Of a DNA stretch of 64,000 nucleotides, positions 53,504 through 61,443 are shown one piece after another. The stretch spans positions 248,001 through 312,000 of the forward strand of contig JANZNS010000003.1 in NCBI GenBank assembly GCA_025153445.1. The letters run 5' to 3'. The translations under genes were made by a program, and so were the position numbers. The notes under the pieces were generated by a model, which saw nothing but the letters and a program-made list of their open reading frames with translations, was not told the DNA's origin and ran no database searches. Position 1 is the stretch's first letter, and each line of letters starts with the position of its first letter. This DNA is from Marinobacter sp. BGYM27. GTDB taxonomy: Bacteria; Pseudomonadota; Gammaproteobacteria; Pseudomonadales; Oleiphilaceae.

Positions 53504-54412
53504 CTAGAGTGAATTGGCGGTGAAGGTATCGCAGACGTTGACATCACCGGACTCGAATCCTTTCCTGAACCAGCGCACGCGCTGTTCCGAACTGCCATGG
53601 GTAAAACTGTCCGGCACGACTTGCCCGCCCCCCTGTTTCTGCAAACGGTCGTCCCCAATGGAGGATGCAGCGGTCAGCGCTTCCTCCAGATCCCCTTCTT
53701 CCAGCCACTGGCGTTCGGTCCTGGCATGATGCCCCCAGACACCGGCGAAACAGTCGGCTTGTAACTCCTGGCGCACAGACAGTGCATTGACCTCAGCTTC
53801 GCTTCTGCCCTGCCCGGCTTGCTGCACTTTTTCGCTGATACCCAGCAAGGTTTGTACGTGGTGTCCCACTTCGTGGGCGATCACATAGGCCTGGGCGAAA
53901 TCGCCCGGCGCCCCGTAACGGCTGCTCAGATCCTGAAAAAAGGAAAGATCCAGATAAACCTGTTTGTCTCCGGGACAGTAAAACGGCCCGACAGCCGAAC
54001 TGGCTGTGCCACAAGCCGAGTTCACCCGACCTGAAAACAGCACAAGCGTCGGTTCCTGGTAATGTCCGCCAAGCTGGTTAAAAACGGTTTGCCAGGTATC
54101 CTCGGTATCGGCCAGCACCACTGAAACAAACTGCGTCATCTCCTGTTCCTGAGGGGTCAGCTCGCGCGAAGACTGTTCGGTGTTGGTACCGCCACCGCCA
54201 AACAACATCGGTAGCAGATCAATGCCCAGAAACCGGCTGCCGACAATCACGACAACGGCCACCACCAGCACAATGCGCCCGACTTTACTTTTCAGCATCA
54301 TCGGCAAGAAACGCAGCAACACCATGGCGCCGGCGCCCGAAGATGCGTAACCCGGAGACTCTCCCCGCCGGTCCTGAACGTTTGAACTTTGTCGCCTGCC
54401 TCGCCAACGCAT
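53504..54412 (-). CDS. ypfJ: YpfJ family putative metalloprotease
   Basis: Membrane-anchored protein of 302 aa, the usual YpfJ/KPN_02809 length. RWRGRRQSSNVQDRRG near the start is the family opening, a single helix lies at about 42-62 (RIVLVVAVVVIVGSRFLGI), and the periplasmic domain bears the zinc motif IAHEVGHHVQTLL with SVRQELQADCFAGVWGHHAR supplying the third ligand. FYCPGDKQVYLDLSFFQDL precedes it. GGAGACAGTGAC precedes ATG 54412. Confidence 0.92.
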   Translation of the reverse strand: MRWRGRRQSSNVQDRRGESPGYASSGAGAMVLLRFLPMMLKSKVGRIVLVVAVVVIVGSRFLGIDLLPMLFGGGGTNTEQSSRELTPQEQEMTQFVSVVLADTEDTWQTVFNQLGGHYQEPTLVLFSGRVNSACGTASSAVGPFYCPGDKQVYLDLSFFQDLSSRYGAPGDFAQAYVIAHEVGHHVQTLLGISEKVQQAGQGRSEAEVNALSVRQELQADCFAGVWGHHARTERQWLEEGDLEEALTAASSIGDDRLQKQGGGQVVPDSFTHGSSEQRVRWFRKGFESGDVNVCDTFTANSL

Positions 54413-54541
54413 GTCACTGTCTCCTTCAATCACAGCATCAGGGCCCGACGACAACTGCGCGGGCTGCTTGTTTACTATAGGCCAGTTCAACGAAAGCAGA
54501 CGCAGGAGCGCAGGAATTCAAGACTGATATAACCGGTTTGC

Positions 54542-55429
54542 TCAGCCCGCCGTTAACGCAGCCAGCGTTTCGCCAATACGGGCATTCAGTTTGAGATCGA
54601 CGATGCTGTCAGCGCGGGTGCGTCCCATGTTCAGGGTTGCGATAGGCTTGTGCCAGTCCCGGGCATAGCGGCAGAAACGAAAACCCGAATACACCATCAA
54701 TGATGATCCGATAACCAGCAGGCCATCGCTGGACTTGAGCACATCCAGAGAAGCGGTTACCCGGTGTTTGGGAACATAATCACCAAAGAACACCACATCC
54801 GGTTTGAGGATTCCGCCGCAGGCGGGGCAATTCGCAACTCTGAAGCTTTCAAAATCCACCTCCAGATCCGCATCGCCGTCCGGTGCGGCTTCCGCTGTAT
54901 AGGCGCCGAACGCAGGATTAAGGTCAGCGCATCGCGCATGCACCTCATCCCGGTCGCAGCGATAACCGCAGTCCATGCAGACCACCTGATCCGCCCGGCC
55001 GTGAAGATCCGTGACCCGATCACTGCCGGCCCGCTGATGCAGCCGATCAACATTCTGGGTTACCACCAGACTGCAGTGCGCTCGGCGTTCAAGTTCAGCC
55101 ACGTGAAAATGGGCCGGATTGGGTTTGGCATTCCGGATCATCGGCCAGCCGATAAGGCTACGCCCCCAGTAGCGCTGGCGCACATCTGAACGGTTCATGA
55201 ATTCCTGATGCTGAACCGGCTGCCGACGCTTCCAGGCGCCGTCTCCGTCACGGTAATCGGGGATGCCGGAATCGGTGCTGACACCAGCACCGGTCAGAAC
55301 AAGGAGATTGGGGTAACGCCGGATGAACTCAGCCAGCCGAGAGGCCGCCATTTCAGGGGCCTGGAGTTCAGGCGCAGGCCCATCCAGAGGCATTCTGATG
55401 GCGTGAGCAGGGTGCTTTTTGGCAGACAT
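54542..55429 (-). CDS. NAD-dependent sirtuin deacylase
   Basis: SIR2-family protein of 295 aa. NAD-binding LLVLTGAGVSTDSGIPDYRD at about residues 42-61, VVTQNVDRLHQRAGSDRVTD with the catalytic His in DLHGRADQVVC, four zinc cysteines (VCMDCGYRC; ANCPACGGILKP), and VFFGDYVP. GGAG precedes ATG 55429. The class II-like short loop and extended N-terminus resemble bacterial lineages other than CobB. Its start overlaps nothing; upstream lies the terminator of the codBA operon. Confidence 0.92.
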   Translation of the reverse strand: MSAKKHPAHAIRMPLDGPAPELQAPEMAASRLAEFIRRYPNLLVLTGAGVSTDSGIPDYRDGDGAWKRRQPVQHQEFMNRSDVRQRYWGRSLIGWPMIRNAKPNPAHFHVAELERRAHCSLVVTQNVDRLHQRAGSDRVTDLHGRADQVVCMDCGYRCDRDEVHARCADLNPAFGAYTAEAAPDGDADLEVDFESFRVANCPACGGILKPDVVFFGDYVPKHRVTASLDVLKSSDGLLVIGSSLMVYSGFRFCRYARDWHKPIATLNMGRTRADSIVDLKLNARIGETLAALTAG

Positions 55430-55497
55430 ACAGCAAGCTCCGGTTAAATCAGAGTCGTCGCTTACTCTAGTGCCACTGCCGCCGAAACCGCAATGAC

Positions 55498-55526
55498 AAA
55501 AAGCGCCGCAGGCGATCAGCCTGCGG
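55498..55526 (-). terminator. Rho-independent terminator of the codB-pucR-codA operon
   Basis: CCGCAGGC and GCCTGCGG form an 8-bp stem around GATCA, 8 bp past the codA stop; on the minus strand CGCTTTTT follows. Confidence 0.85.
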
Positions 55527-55533
55527 ATACCCA

Positions 55534-56802
55534 TCATTGAACAGGTGAGTGCTCCCAGCCCTCAACGGTCATCACCGCGGGCTCCCGGGAGACCAGTACT
55601 CTGCCGTCACGAACCGACGCCATCACAGGTGACTGGTTCAGCAACACGTCATAGGGCGTGGTTCCGTGGAGTACAACACAACGGGCAGGCAAACCTTTTT
55701 CGATGCCATACTGGTCCAGATTAAGAACAGCAGCGCCGTTGTGAGTGATGATCTCCAGCGATGTTTCAATCCGATCCGTACCGAGCATATGACAGGCGTG
55801 CAGCCCAACGTCCAGCGTACGCAGCAGGTTGCCATTGCCCATCGGATACCAGGGGTCTCGTATCGAATCCTGCCCCATCGCAACTTTAAGGCCCGCATCC
55901 AGCAATTCTGGCACCCGCGTGACGCCACGGCGTTTGGGGTAGCCGTCAAAGCGGCCCTGCAGGTGAAGGTTTTCGGTCGGCAAGGCAACAAAGCGCAGAT
56001 TGGATTTCTGTAACAAGCGGAACAACCGGCTGCAGTACGCCTCATTATAGGAATGCATCGCACAGGTATGGCTGGCGGTCACGCGCTCACCGTATCCACG
56101 CTTCAGTGCTTCTGCAGCCAATACCTCCAGAAATCGCGAATTGGGGTCATCAATTTCATCACAATGCACATCCACAAGGCTGTCGGTTGCTTCCGCCAGA
56201 GCCATCAGCTTCTGTACCGACTCGACACCGTAGTCACGGGTAAACTCGAAATGTGGTATCCCGCCTACAACGTCAGCACCCAACGCCACGGCCCGCTTCA
56301 TCAGTTCGATACCGTTGGGAAATGACAGAATACCTTCCTGAGGAAACGCTACGATTTGCAGGTCGATGAAATTCCGAACCCGTTTGCGCACCTCCAGCAT
56401 GCCTTTCAGTGCGGTCAGTGTCGGGTCGGTCACATCCACATGGGTCCGGACATACTGAATACCGTGAGCCGCAAACAGTTTGAGGGTCTGCTCCGCCCGG
56501 TTGATGACATCGTCGTGTGTGAGCATTAGTTTGCGCTCAGACCAGCATTCGATACCTTCAAACAGGGTGCCGCTGCGATTCCAGCGGGGTTCCCCCGCAG
56601 TCAGTGCGGCATCAAGGTGAATATGAGGCTCTACGAACGGCGGGCAAACCAGGTTGCCGCCGGCATCCAGTTCGTTGTCTTCCACGGGGGCCCGTTCACC
56701 CAGCGGTTGAATATCCGCAAAACGACCCTCCTGGATCCGTATCCTGTGCAGGCCGTCAAGGCCACTCAGACGAGCGTTGGTAATGGCATTGGGTTGGAAC
56801 AT
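55534..56802 (-). CDS. codA: Cytosine deaminase
   Basis: Amidohydrolase-superfamily enzyme of 422 aa converting cytosine to uracil and ammonia. Metal ligands are seen at PPFVEPHIHLDAALTAGEPR (His-x-His, near residue 60), DVHCDEIDDPN, TASHTCAMHSY and AMGQDSIRDPWYPMGNG (Asp near 315); VEPHIHLD and the QDSIRDPWYP loop match E. coli CodA. Third gene of the operon, overlapping pucR by 1 bp. Related deaminases (isoguanine, creatinine) cannot be fully ruled out, but the adjacent CodB-type permease favours cytosine. Confidence 0.92.
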   Translation of the reverse strand: MFQPNAITNARLSGLDGLHRIRIQEGRFADIQPLGERAPVEDNELDAGGNLVCPPFVEPHIHLDAALTAGEPRWNRSGTLFEGIECWSERKLMLTHDDVINRAEQTLKLFAAHGIQYVRTHVDVTDPTLTALKGMLEVRKRVRNFIDLQIVAFPQEGILSFPNGIELMKRAVALGADVVGGIPHFEFTRDYGVESVQKLMALAEATDSLVDVHCDEIDDPNSRFLEVLAAEALKRGYGERVTASHTCAMHSYNEAYCSRLFRLLQKSNLRFVALPTENLHLQGRFDGYPKRRGVTRVPELLDAGLKVAMGQDSIRDPWYPMGNGNLLRTLDVGLHACHMLGTDRIETSLEIITHNGAAVLNLDQYGIEKGLPARCVVLHGTTPYDVLLNQSPVMASVRDGRVLVSREPAVMTVEGWEHSPVQ

Positions 56803-57542
56803 TACGGGGCATCTCCGATGTCTGTTGTGTCGCTGTGCGCGCGCAATAGCGCCCGCGCTAAAATCAGCGTTTCCATGTCTGACACACTTGACGGACTGAG
56901 GCCCGTCAAACGAAAGAGTTTATTGAGGCGGTATCTGACCGAGTTGCGGTGGCTGCCGAGTGCCGCGGCCGTCGCTGTCAGGTTGCCACCGTTAACAAGC
57001 CAGGCATCAAGCATCGGGGACAACTGCTCAAGCAGATCAAGCTGTTGACCAACGCAAGGTGCAATCAACTGGCGCAAAGCTTCCGGATTACCGAGCCGAG
57101 CCTGCAACCGGACACTCAACGCTGCCGGTTCCGGAACGGCTGTGCGTTGCTCGGCGGCGATAATCTCGCGACTGATAACCTCGGTCACGGTGACCATCGG
57201 CAACGAGTAAGGTTGCTCCAACAGCGGAAGCTCCAGATCATCCGCAAGCCTCATCAGGGTCGACGGTAGCTGACCGATATAAGCGTCGCCGGTTAAAATC
57301 ACCAGTCCCGCAATGCCTGCGTCAATTCCCTCATAAAGCAATTCCGAGAGATTATCAGGGCTCCGGTGGCGGCCAATTCCGGTGACGAAAACCAACTCAC
57401 CACCTTTAACCCAGGGTTTGAAGGAGCGATTCTCCGCCACGTAGGGCCAGCGGATCCGTCGTTGCCGACCGCAGGCGCCTGCCCTCAGCCTGATCGCATC
57501 CAGGCCCGGGAGATGCGGTATCTGGTCACAGGTTAACGCCAT
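56802..57542 (-). CDS. Short PucR-family transcriptional regulator
   Basis: Regulator of 246 aa. The N-terminal PucR domain spans about residues 5-125 (KPWVKGGELVFVTGIG, DAGIAGLVILTGDAYIGQLP, DDLELPLLEQPYSLPMVTVT). The C-terminal helix-turn-helix at about 180-240 has GGNLTATAAALGSHRNSVRY and RLNKLFRLTGLSPSS. It lacks the long middle region of typical 400-550 aa PucR proteins. It lies between codB and codA, 3 bp from codB, so it is probably an operon-internal autoregulator responding to pyrimidine or purine bases. Confidence 0.87.
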   Translation of the reverse strand: MALTCDQIPHLPGLDAIRLRAGACGRQRRIRWPYVAENRSFKPWVKGGELVFVTGIGRHRSPDNLSELLYEGIDAGIAGLVILTGDAYIGQLPSTLMRLADDLELPLLEQPYSLPMVTVTEVISREIIAAEQRTAVPEPAALSVRLQARLGNPEALRQLIAPCVGQQLDLLEQLSPMLDAWLVNGGNLTATAAALGSHRNSVRYRLNKLFRLTGLSPSSVSDMETLILARALLRAHSDTTDIGDAP

Positions 57543-57545
57543 AAT

Positions 57546-58829
57546 CTACGTCGCATTCACCTGGGACTCACGGCGCGCCTTAACGCCGTCACAGGCAATG
57601 AAAAAGAGCGTATAGGCCATCCCCGCTACAATCACGCCCACCACCGGTGCAACCCAGGGCGACGTATAAGCCGCAAATGATCCCACTCCGTAGGCTGCCA
57701 GCCCGATATAATTGAACGCAGGCAGCGGCGCCTGTGCAATATCCGGATACCGGCCCCGGTAAGCGACAACAAAGTTAGCCATGATCACGCCACCAATGGG
57801 GGGAATAAAGGTCCCCAGCAGAATCAGGAAGGGAATCAGCCACTCGTACATACCGAGCACAGCCAGCAGGGTGCCAATACCAGCACCTACCAGGGTAACC
57901 ATCTTGCGCCGGCGTGTTCGCAGCAGGTTACAGCCAGCCACCGCAAAGTTATAAACCGTGTTGTCCTGAGTCGTCCAGAGGTTGAGAAACAGCATCAGGA
58001 TACCCAGCGTGGCCAACCCTTGGGCTACCATGATGTCGACGATATCCGCCTGCTGATAGACCAGAGCGCCAAAGGCCCCGACCAGTGTCATCAAGCCATT
58101 ACCCACGAAAAACGCAGCCAGCGTTGCCCAGACTGCCGACTTCCCGGAACGGGCAAACCGCGTCCAGTTAGTGGCCTGGGTGCCACCACTCACAAAGGTA
58201 CCGAAAACCAGTGTGATCGCCGCAGCGATACTGAGATCACTGGTGGGGGCTATCGCAGTCAGTCCCGCCAGCCCTCCGGCGTCCGATGTCGCAATCGTCA
58301 TGCTGACAGCGATCAGGATAATCATCGCCGGCACCGCAAACCGGGACAGCATCTCCAATCCCTTGTAGCCGATAAAGGCACTGATACAGAAGCCGAAGCC
58401 AAACACCACCATCAATGGCAGCGTCCAGGATTCGGACAGGCCTGTCATTTTCACCAGCAACATGGCCATGGTGGCCGTTCCCCAGGCATACCAGCCGATC
58501 TGGGTAAACCCGAGGATAATGTCAGACAGCTTGCTGCCGATCTGACCAAAAGCAAACCGGCTCATCAACGCGGTGTTAAGACCGGATTTTGCTGCGATAT
58601 AGCCCAACCCTGCGGCGTAAAGTCCCAACAACAGATTGCCGATGGCAAGCACCCAGAGCATCGATGAAAAGTCGAACGCTGTGCCGACTGTCCCACCGGC
58701 CCACATCGTCGCTGTAAAGAAAGTAAATCCCAGCAGGACCAGCCCCATGGACCAGAGGCTTTTCCTCGCTGAAAGAGGCACTGCAGATAGCGGATAATCC
58801 TGCTCTTCGGGTGTCGGTGAATGGTTCAT
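57546..58829 (-). CDS. codB: Cytosine permease (NCS1 family)
   Basis: Twelve-helix nucleobase:cation symporter of 427 aa. CodB-like blocks: YPLSAVPLSARKSLWSMGLV, WAGGTVGTAFDFSSMLWVLA, RFAFGQIGSKLSDIILGFTQ, GGTQATNWTRFARSGKSAVW and GVIMANFVVAYRGRYPDIAQ. First gene of the operon with pucR and codA. Upstream lies an inverted-repeat-rich region that may bind the PucR regulator. Confidence 0.93.
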   Translation of the reverse strand: MNHSPTPEEQDYPLSAVPLSARKSLWSMGLVLLGFTFFTATMWAGGTVGTAFDFSSMLWVLAIGNLLLGLYAAGLGYIAAKSGLNTALMSRFAFGQIGSKLSDIILGFTQIGWYAWGTATMAMLLVKMTGLSESWTLPLMVVFGFGFCISAFIGYKGLEMLSRFAVPAMIILIAVSMTIATSDAGGLAGLTAIAPTSDLSIAAAITLVFGTFVSGGTQATNWTRFARSGKSAVWATLAAFFVGNGLMTLVGAFGALVYQQADIVDIMVAQGLATLGILMLFLNLWTTQDNTVYNFAVAGCNLLRTRRRKMVTLVGAGIGTLLAVLGMYEWLIPFLILLGTFIPPIGGVIMANFVVAYRGRYPDIAQAPLPAFNYIGLAAYGVGSFAAYTSPWVAPVVGVIVAGMAYTLFFIACDGVKARRESQVNAT

Positions 58830-58933
58830 CAGTGTTTTCTCCAGTGGCGTTTTCAGTATCTGTTATCCACATTGGCAATGCCTGTGCCAGAAGCCACTGT
58901 TGCCTTCATTTCATCCCGTCACACGCCTTGAAT

Positions 58934-59009
58934 TTGTGCGCATTGCACAACTGCACATTCAATCAACGCTATCGTCGTGCAACTGCGCACCTTATCAATG
59001 CAAATTTGC
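58934..59009. promoter_or_regulatory. Three inverted repeats upstream of codB
   Basis: TTGTGC-N5-GCACAA (58934-58950), GTGC-N6-GCAC (58977-58990) and GCAAATTTGC (59000-59009) have centres 41.5 and 21 bp apart, near whole turns of the helix. They occupy the 356-bp gap between codB and the divergent small gene. A role as operators for the PucR protein is inferred from position. Confidence 0.5.
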
Positions 59010-59185
59010 GCCACCTGCATCAACCCGGTGCAACATCCAAAATGCGCTCAGGTTGTTGCTGCAAATGGATAAATCAACAAGACGCTTTGTAAGTGTATTC
59101 CCGGTATTCAGCCGCCCTTTTTTGTGCCTATACTGAGTTATAGCAATTGGAACGCTTTGAGTTAAAGGAGCGAAAAGCAGGTTTC

Positions 59186-59497
59186 ATGATGACGAGCGCA
59201 CTGACGTATCGCGCTACTTTACTGGCGACGATAATCACACTGCTGTTTTTGGGCATGACGCTATCAAAGTCCGTCAGCCTTCCGGGCGCGCCTATGGCGG
59301 TCGGTTACAGTGTCGATATATCCGGCGACGATCCGTCATCCGCTCCGCTGGATGCAGCACCACCTACCCCCGATACATTCTCCGTACTGGCCGTTTCCGC
59401 AAGCGAGCCCCTATCGGATTATGCTGACGACCCTGACATTCGCCCACGGATCCTGAGTTATCCGGTATTACCGCAAGGCCCTCCTCACACAGCCTGA
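59186..59497 (+). CDS. Small exported or membrane-anchored protein, unrecognised
   Basis: Protein of 103 aa. One hydrophobic segment spans residues 9-27 (LLATIITLLFLGMTLS), a signal peptide or anchor. The remainder is Pro- and Asp-rich and likely disordered (DISGDDPSSAPLDAAPPTPD, then SEPLSDYADDPDIRPRI). ATG 59186 has AGG upstream; a possible -10 TATACT lies at 59129-59134. Divergent from codB. No family recognised. Confidence 0.5.
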   Translation: MMTSALTYRATLLATIITLLFLGMTLSKSVSLPGAPMAVGYSVDISGDDPSSAPLDAAPPTPDTFSVLAVSASEPLSDYADDPDIRPRILSYPVLPQGPPHTA

Positions 59498-59620
59498 TAT
59501 TGCGCACTACCCGCTGACCGGTTGGTACCGACTATGGCTCACAGCCTATGTTGAGCCGTCAACACCTTGTACCGACCTGACAGATCAGCTTTCTGCAAAC
59601 CAGGATTTGTGAGGAATACC

Positions 59621-60235
59621 ATGAACGCAGCACTCAACACGCCGTACCGCAACATCCCTACCGAAGAACTGCTGGGCAGCCCTCGAATCGCCTACCCTGA
59701 CACCCAGGCATCACTGACACTGGACGACCCGGCAACTGAAGTAATGGTCGATTTCAGAGCCTCCCGTCCATCTGTCATCAGTGGCGATCTCCCCCTTCAC
59801 GACGCCCGCGCGTTGATGAGGACCACAGAGGAATCGATAAAGCTGGTGGTCAATCGTGCCGGCGAATTCGTCGGGATCATCACGCTCAAGGATTTTCTGG
59901 GTAAAAAGGCGCTGGCCAAGGCACACGCCATGTCGGTAAGGCTTGATGCAGTTCAGGTCAAAGACATTATGCAGCGCACCAGCCAGTTGCCCAGTATCCA
60001 TACCCGGCACCTGCGTAACGTGAAGGTGGGCGATATAGTCGAAACCTTCAATCAGGCTCAGTCGGAGCACTTCCTGATTTTCGAGAATGATAGTGAACAC
60101 CCCGACAGAAGCTGTCTGCGCGGCTTGATTTCAGCCAGTGATGTGGCATTGCGGCTGAATATCTCGCTGGAGAGCATGGCCCGTGCAAAATCCTTTTCGG
60201 ACATTGTGCATGCAGTAAACGGCACCTTCGACTGA
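59621..60235 (+). CDS. CBS-domain pair protein
   Basis: Cytoplasmic protein of 204 aa with two CBS repeats. CBS1 spans about residues 40-105 (VMVDFRASRPSVISGDLPLH, then EFVGIITLKDFLGKKALAKA). CBS2 spans about 112-190 (VKDIMQRTSQLPSI, GDIVETFNQAQSEHFLIFEN, LRGLISASDVALRLNIS). Such stand-alone pairs bind adenine nucleotides and signal energy state. GAGGAATACC precedes ATG 59621. The flanking genes are unknown small proteins, so the target is unclear. Confidence 0.85.
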   Translation: MNAALNTPYRNIPTEELLGSPRIAYPDTQASLTLDDPATEVMVDFRASRPSVISGDLPLHDARALMRTTEESIKLVVNRAGEFVGIITLKDFLGKKALAKAHAMSVRLDAVQVKDIMQRTSQLPSIHTRHLRNVKVGDIVETFNQAQSEHFLIFENDSEHPDRSCLRGLISASDVALRLNISLESMARAKSFSDIVHAVNGTFD

Positions 60236-60481
60236 GTCAGGACAGCTCACAACAAGCTGGCCCCCTGTGGGCCAGCGGCCTCTCATGGAGAGGAATCCGT
60301 CTCGCCACACCGAATGCAGTTTCACGACACTGTCCAGAAACTGACGCCCCAAGCCACCGACCAGACCTGTGGTTCCGGTTCGCGGGTAGATCCCCACTTG
60401 TTTTGCGGCGCATCCAGACCTAATCTCACAGGGGGTATTCAGGATTTGCCCTTGTCCATCCACGGAAAAGGAGATTGCATC

Positions 60482-60907
60482 ATGCCCGCAGACGGAGTGA
60501 CATCCATCCTTCTTGTTGTATCAACCGCGACAGTCAAAGATGCTGGCTCTGACATGTTTTTTGAGCTCATCATCCCCGAACTGGCGTCTACCGAATCACC
60601 GGCCCCCACTGCTCCTGGCGACACCGGCATATACACACTCCAGGCAAACGGCTCAAAAACCATTGACCAGATCTCGCCGACGGACATCACCATCAGCGCG
60701 GATATGCCCAATGGCGACAATGCCTGGTTACCCGCATCCCTGTATCTGCTCGCCAAAACAGATACATCGGACTATCAGCTGGTGTGCGGTATTCCACAAT
60801 GGCCGAGCCAGATCTGGATCAGCGAGGACCAAAGTGCCCACACATTACCACCGGCCTTTCCGGCCATTTCACTGCAGAATGTACTGGACGCCCGCAACCC
60901 GTTCTGA
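60482..60907 (+). CDS. Hypothetical 141-aa protein, unrecognised
   Basis: Protein of 141 aa, acidic, mostly beta-strand-like, no signal peptide: GVTSILLVVSTATVKDAGSD, YTLQANGSKTIDQISPTDIT, LYLLAKTDTSDYQLVCGIPQ, ending LQNVLDARNPF. AAGGAG precedes ATG 60482; the frame is open upstream to 60314 but without a ribosome site. No family recognised. It is co-directional with the CBS gene, 246 bp away; that gap shows no clear feature. Confidence 0.6.
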   Translation: MPADGVTSILLVVSTATVKDAGSDMFFELIIPELASTESPAPTAPGDTGIYTLQANGSKTIDQISPTDITISADMPNGDNAWLPASLYLLAKTDTSDYQLVCGIPQWPSQIWISEDQSAHTLPPAFPAISLQNVLDARNPF

Positions 60908-60949
60908 GGCCAAAACAACGGGGCATGCCCACTTTTTCCAAACCGGCCT

Positions 60950-61216
60950 TTAGCGTAACTGACTATCTTTGCTCCCACGGCGGTTATAACCACTAACCGC
61001 CGTCTGTTCTTTGTCATGCTGACTCTGACACGCCACGCACAACCGAACCCCCGGAAGCGCTTCACGCCGCGCCTGGGGGATTTCCGCATCGCACTCCTCG
61101 CAGTGGGTCAGACTTTCACCTGCCGGAAGCTGGCTGCGGGCTCGCTCGAGCCCATCTTTTACGGTGCTATCAATCTGATCCTGAACCGCGCCGTCTTTTG
61201 ACCATCCGCCTGCCAT
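60950..61216 (-). CDS. TraR/DksA-type zinc finger protein
   Basis: Protein of 88 aa of the small DksA/TraR (YbiI-like) group. The C4 zinc finger is HCEECDAEIPQARREALPGV followed by RLCVACQSQHDKE; Cys residues at about 39, 42, 60 and 63. The N-terminus lacks the long coiled coil of full DksA, so the protein may act on RNA polymerase only weakly or differently. AAGGAGGGCGTT precedes ATG 61216. Confidence 0.88.
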   Translation of the reverse strand: MAGGWSKDGAVQDQIDSTVKDGLERARSQLPAGESLTHCEECDAEIPQARREALPGVRLCVACQSQHDKEQTAVSGYNRRGSKDSQLR

Positions 61217-61443
61217 AACGCCCTCCTTCGAAGATCAGCTGAGATGAAGGTAAAAACATGCCAACGACGAGTCAGCATAGAGTGCTCTAAAGCATGATGA
61301 CAGCCCTGTGGAAATTTGTAAGCGAGCCCGCAAAAAAAGCAATTTGGTACTAAGGTTCATTAGTAACCGAACGTTTTCCCAGTGGTGTGAAACAAACGAC
61401 TCGACACATCGTAGAAATACCAATGACAACAAAAGAAAGCACA

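Noticed and set aside
53494-53520. Possible terminator between the VanZ-domain gene and ypfJ (CCGCCA/TTGGCGG)
   Set aside because: Only six base pairs with an 18-nt loop and no T tract.
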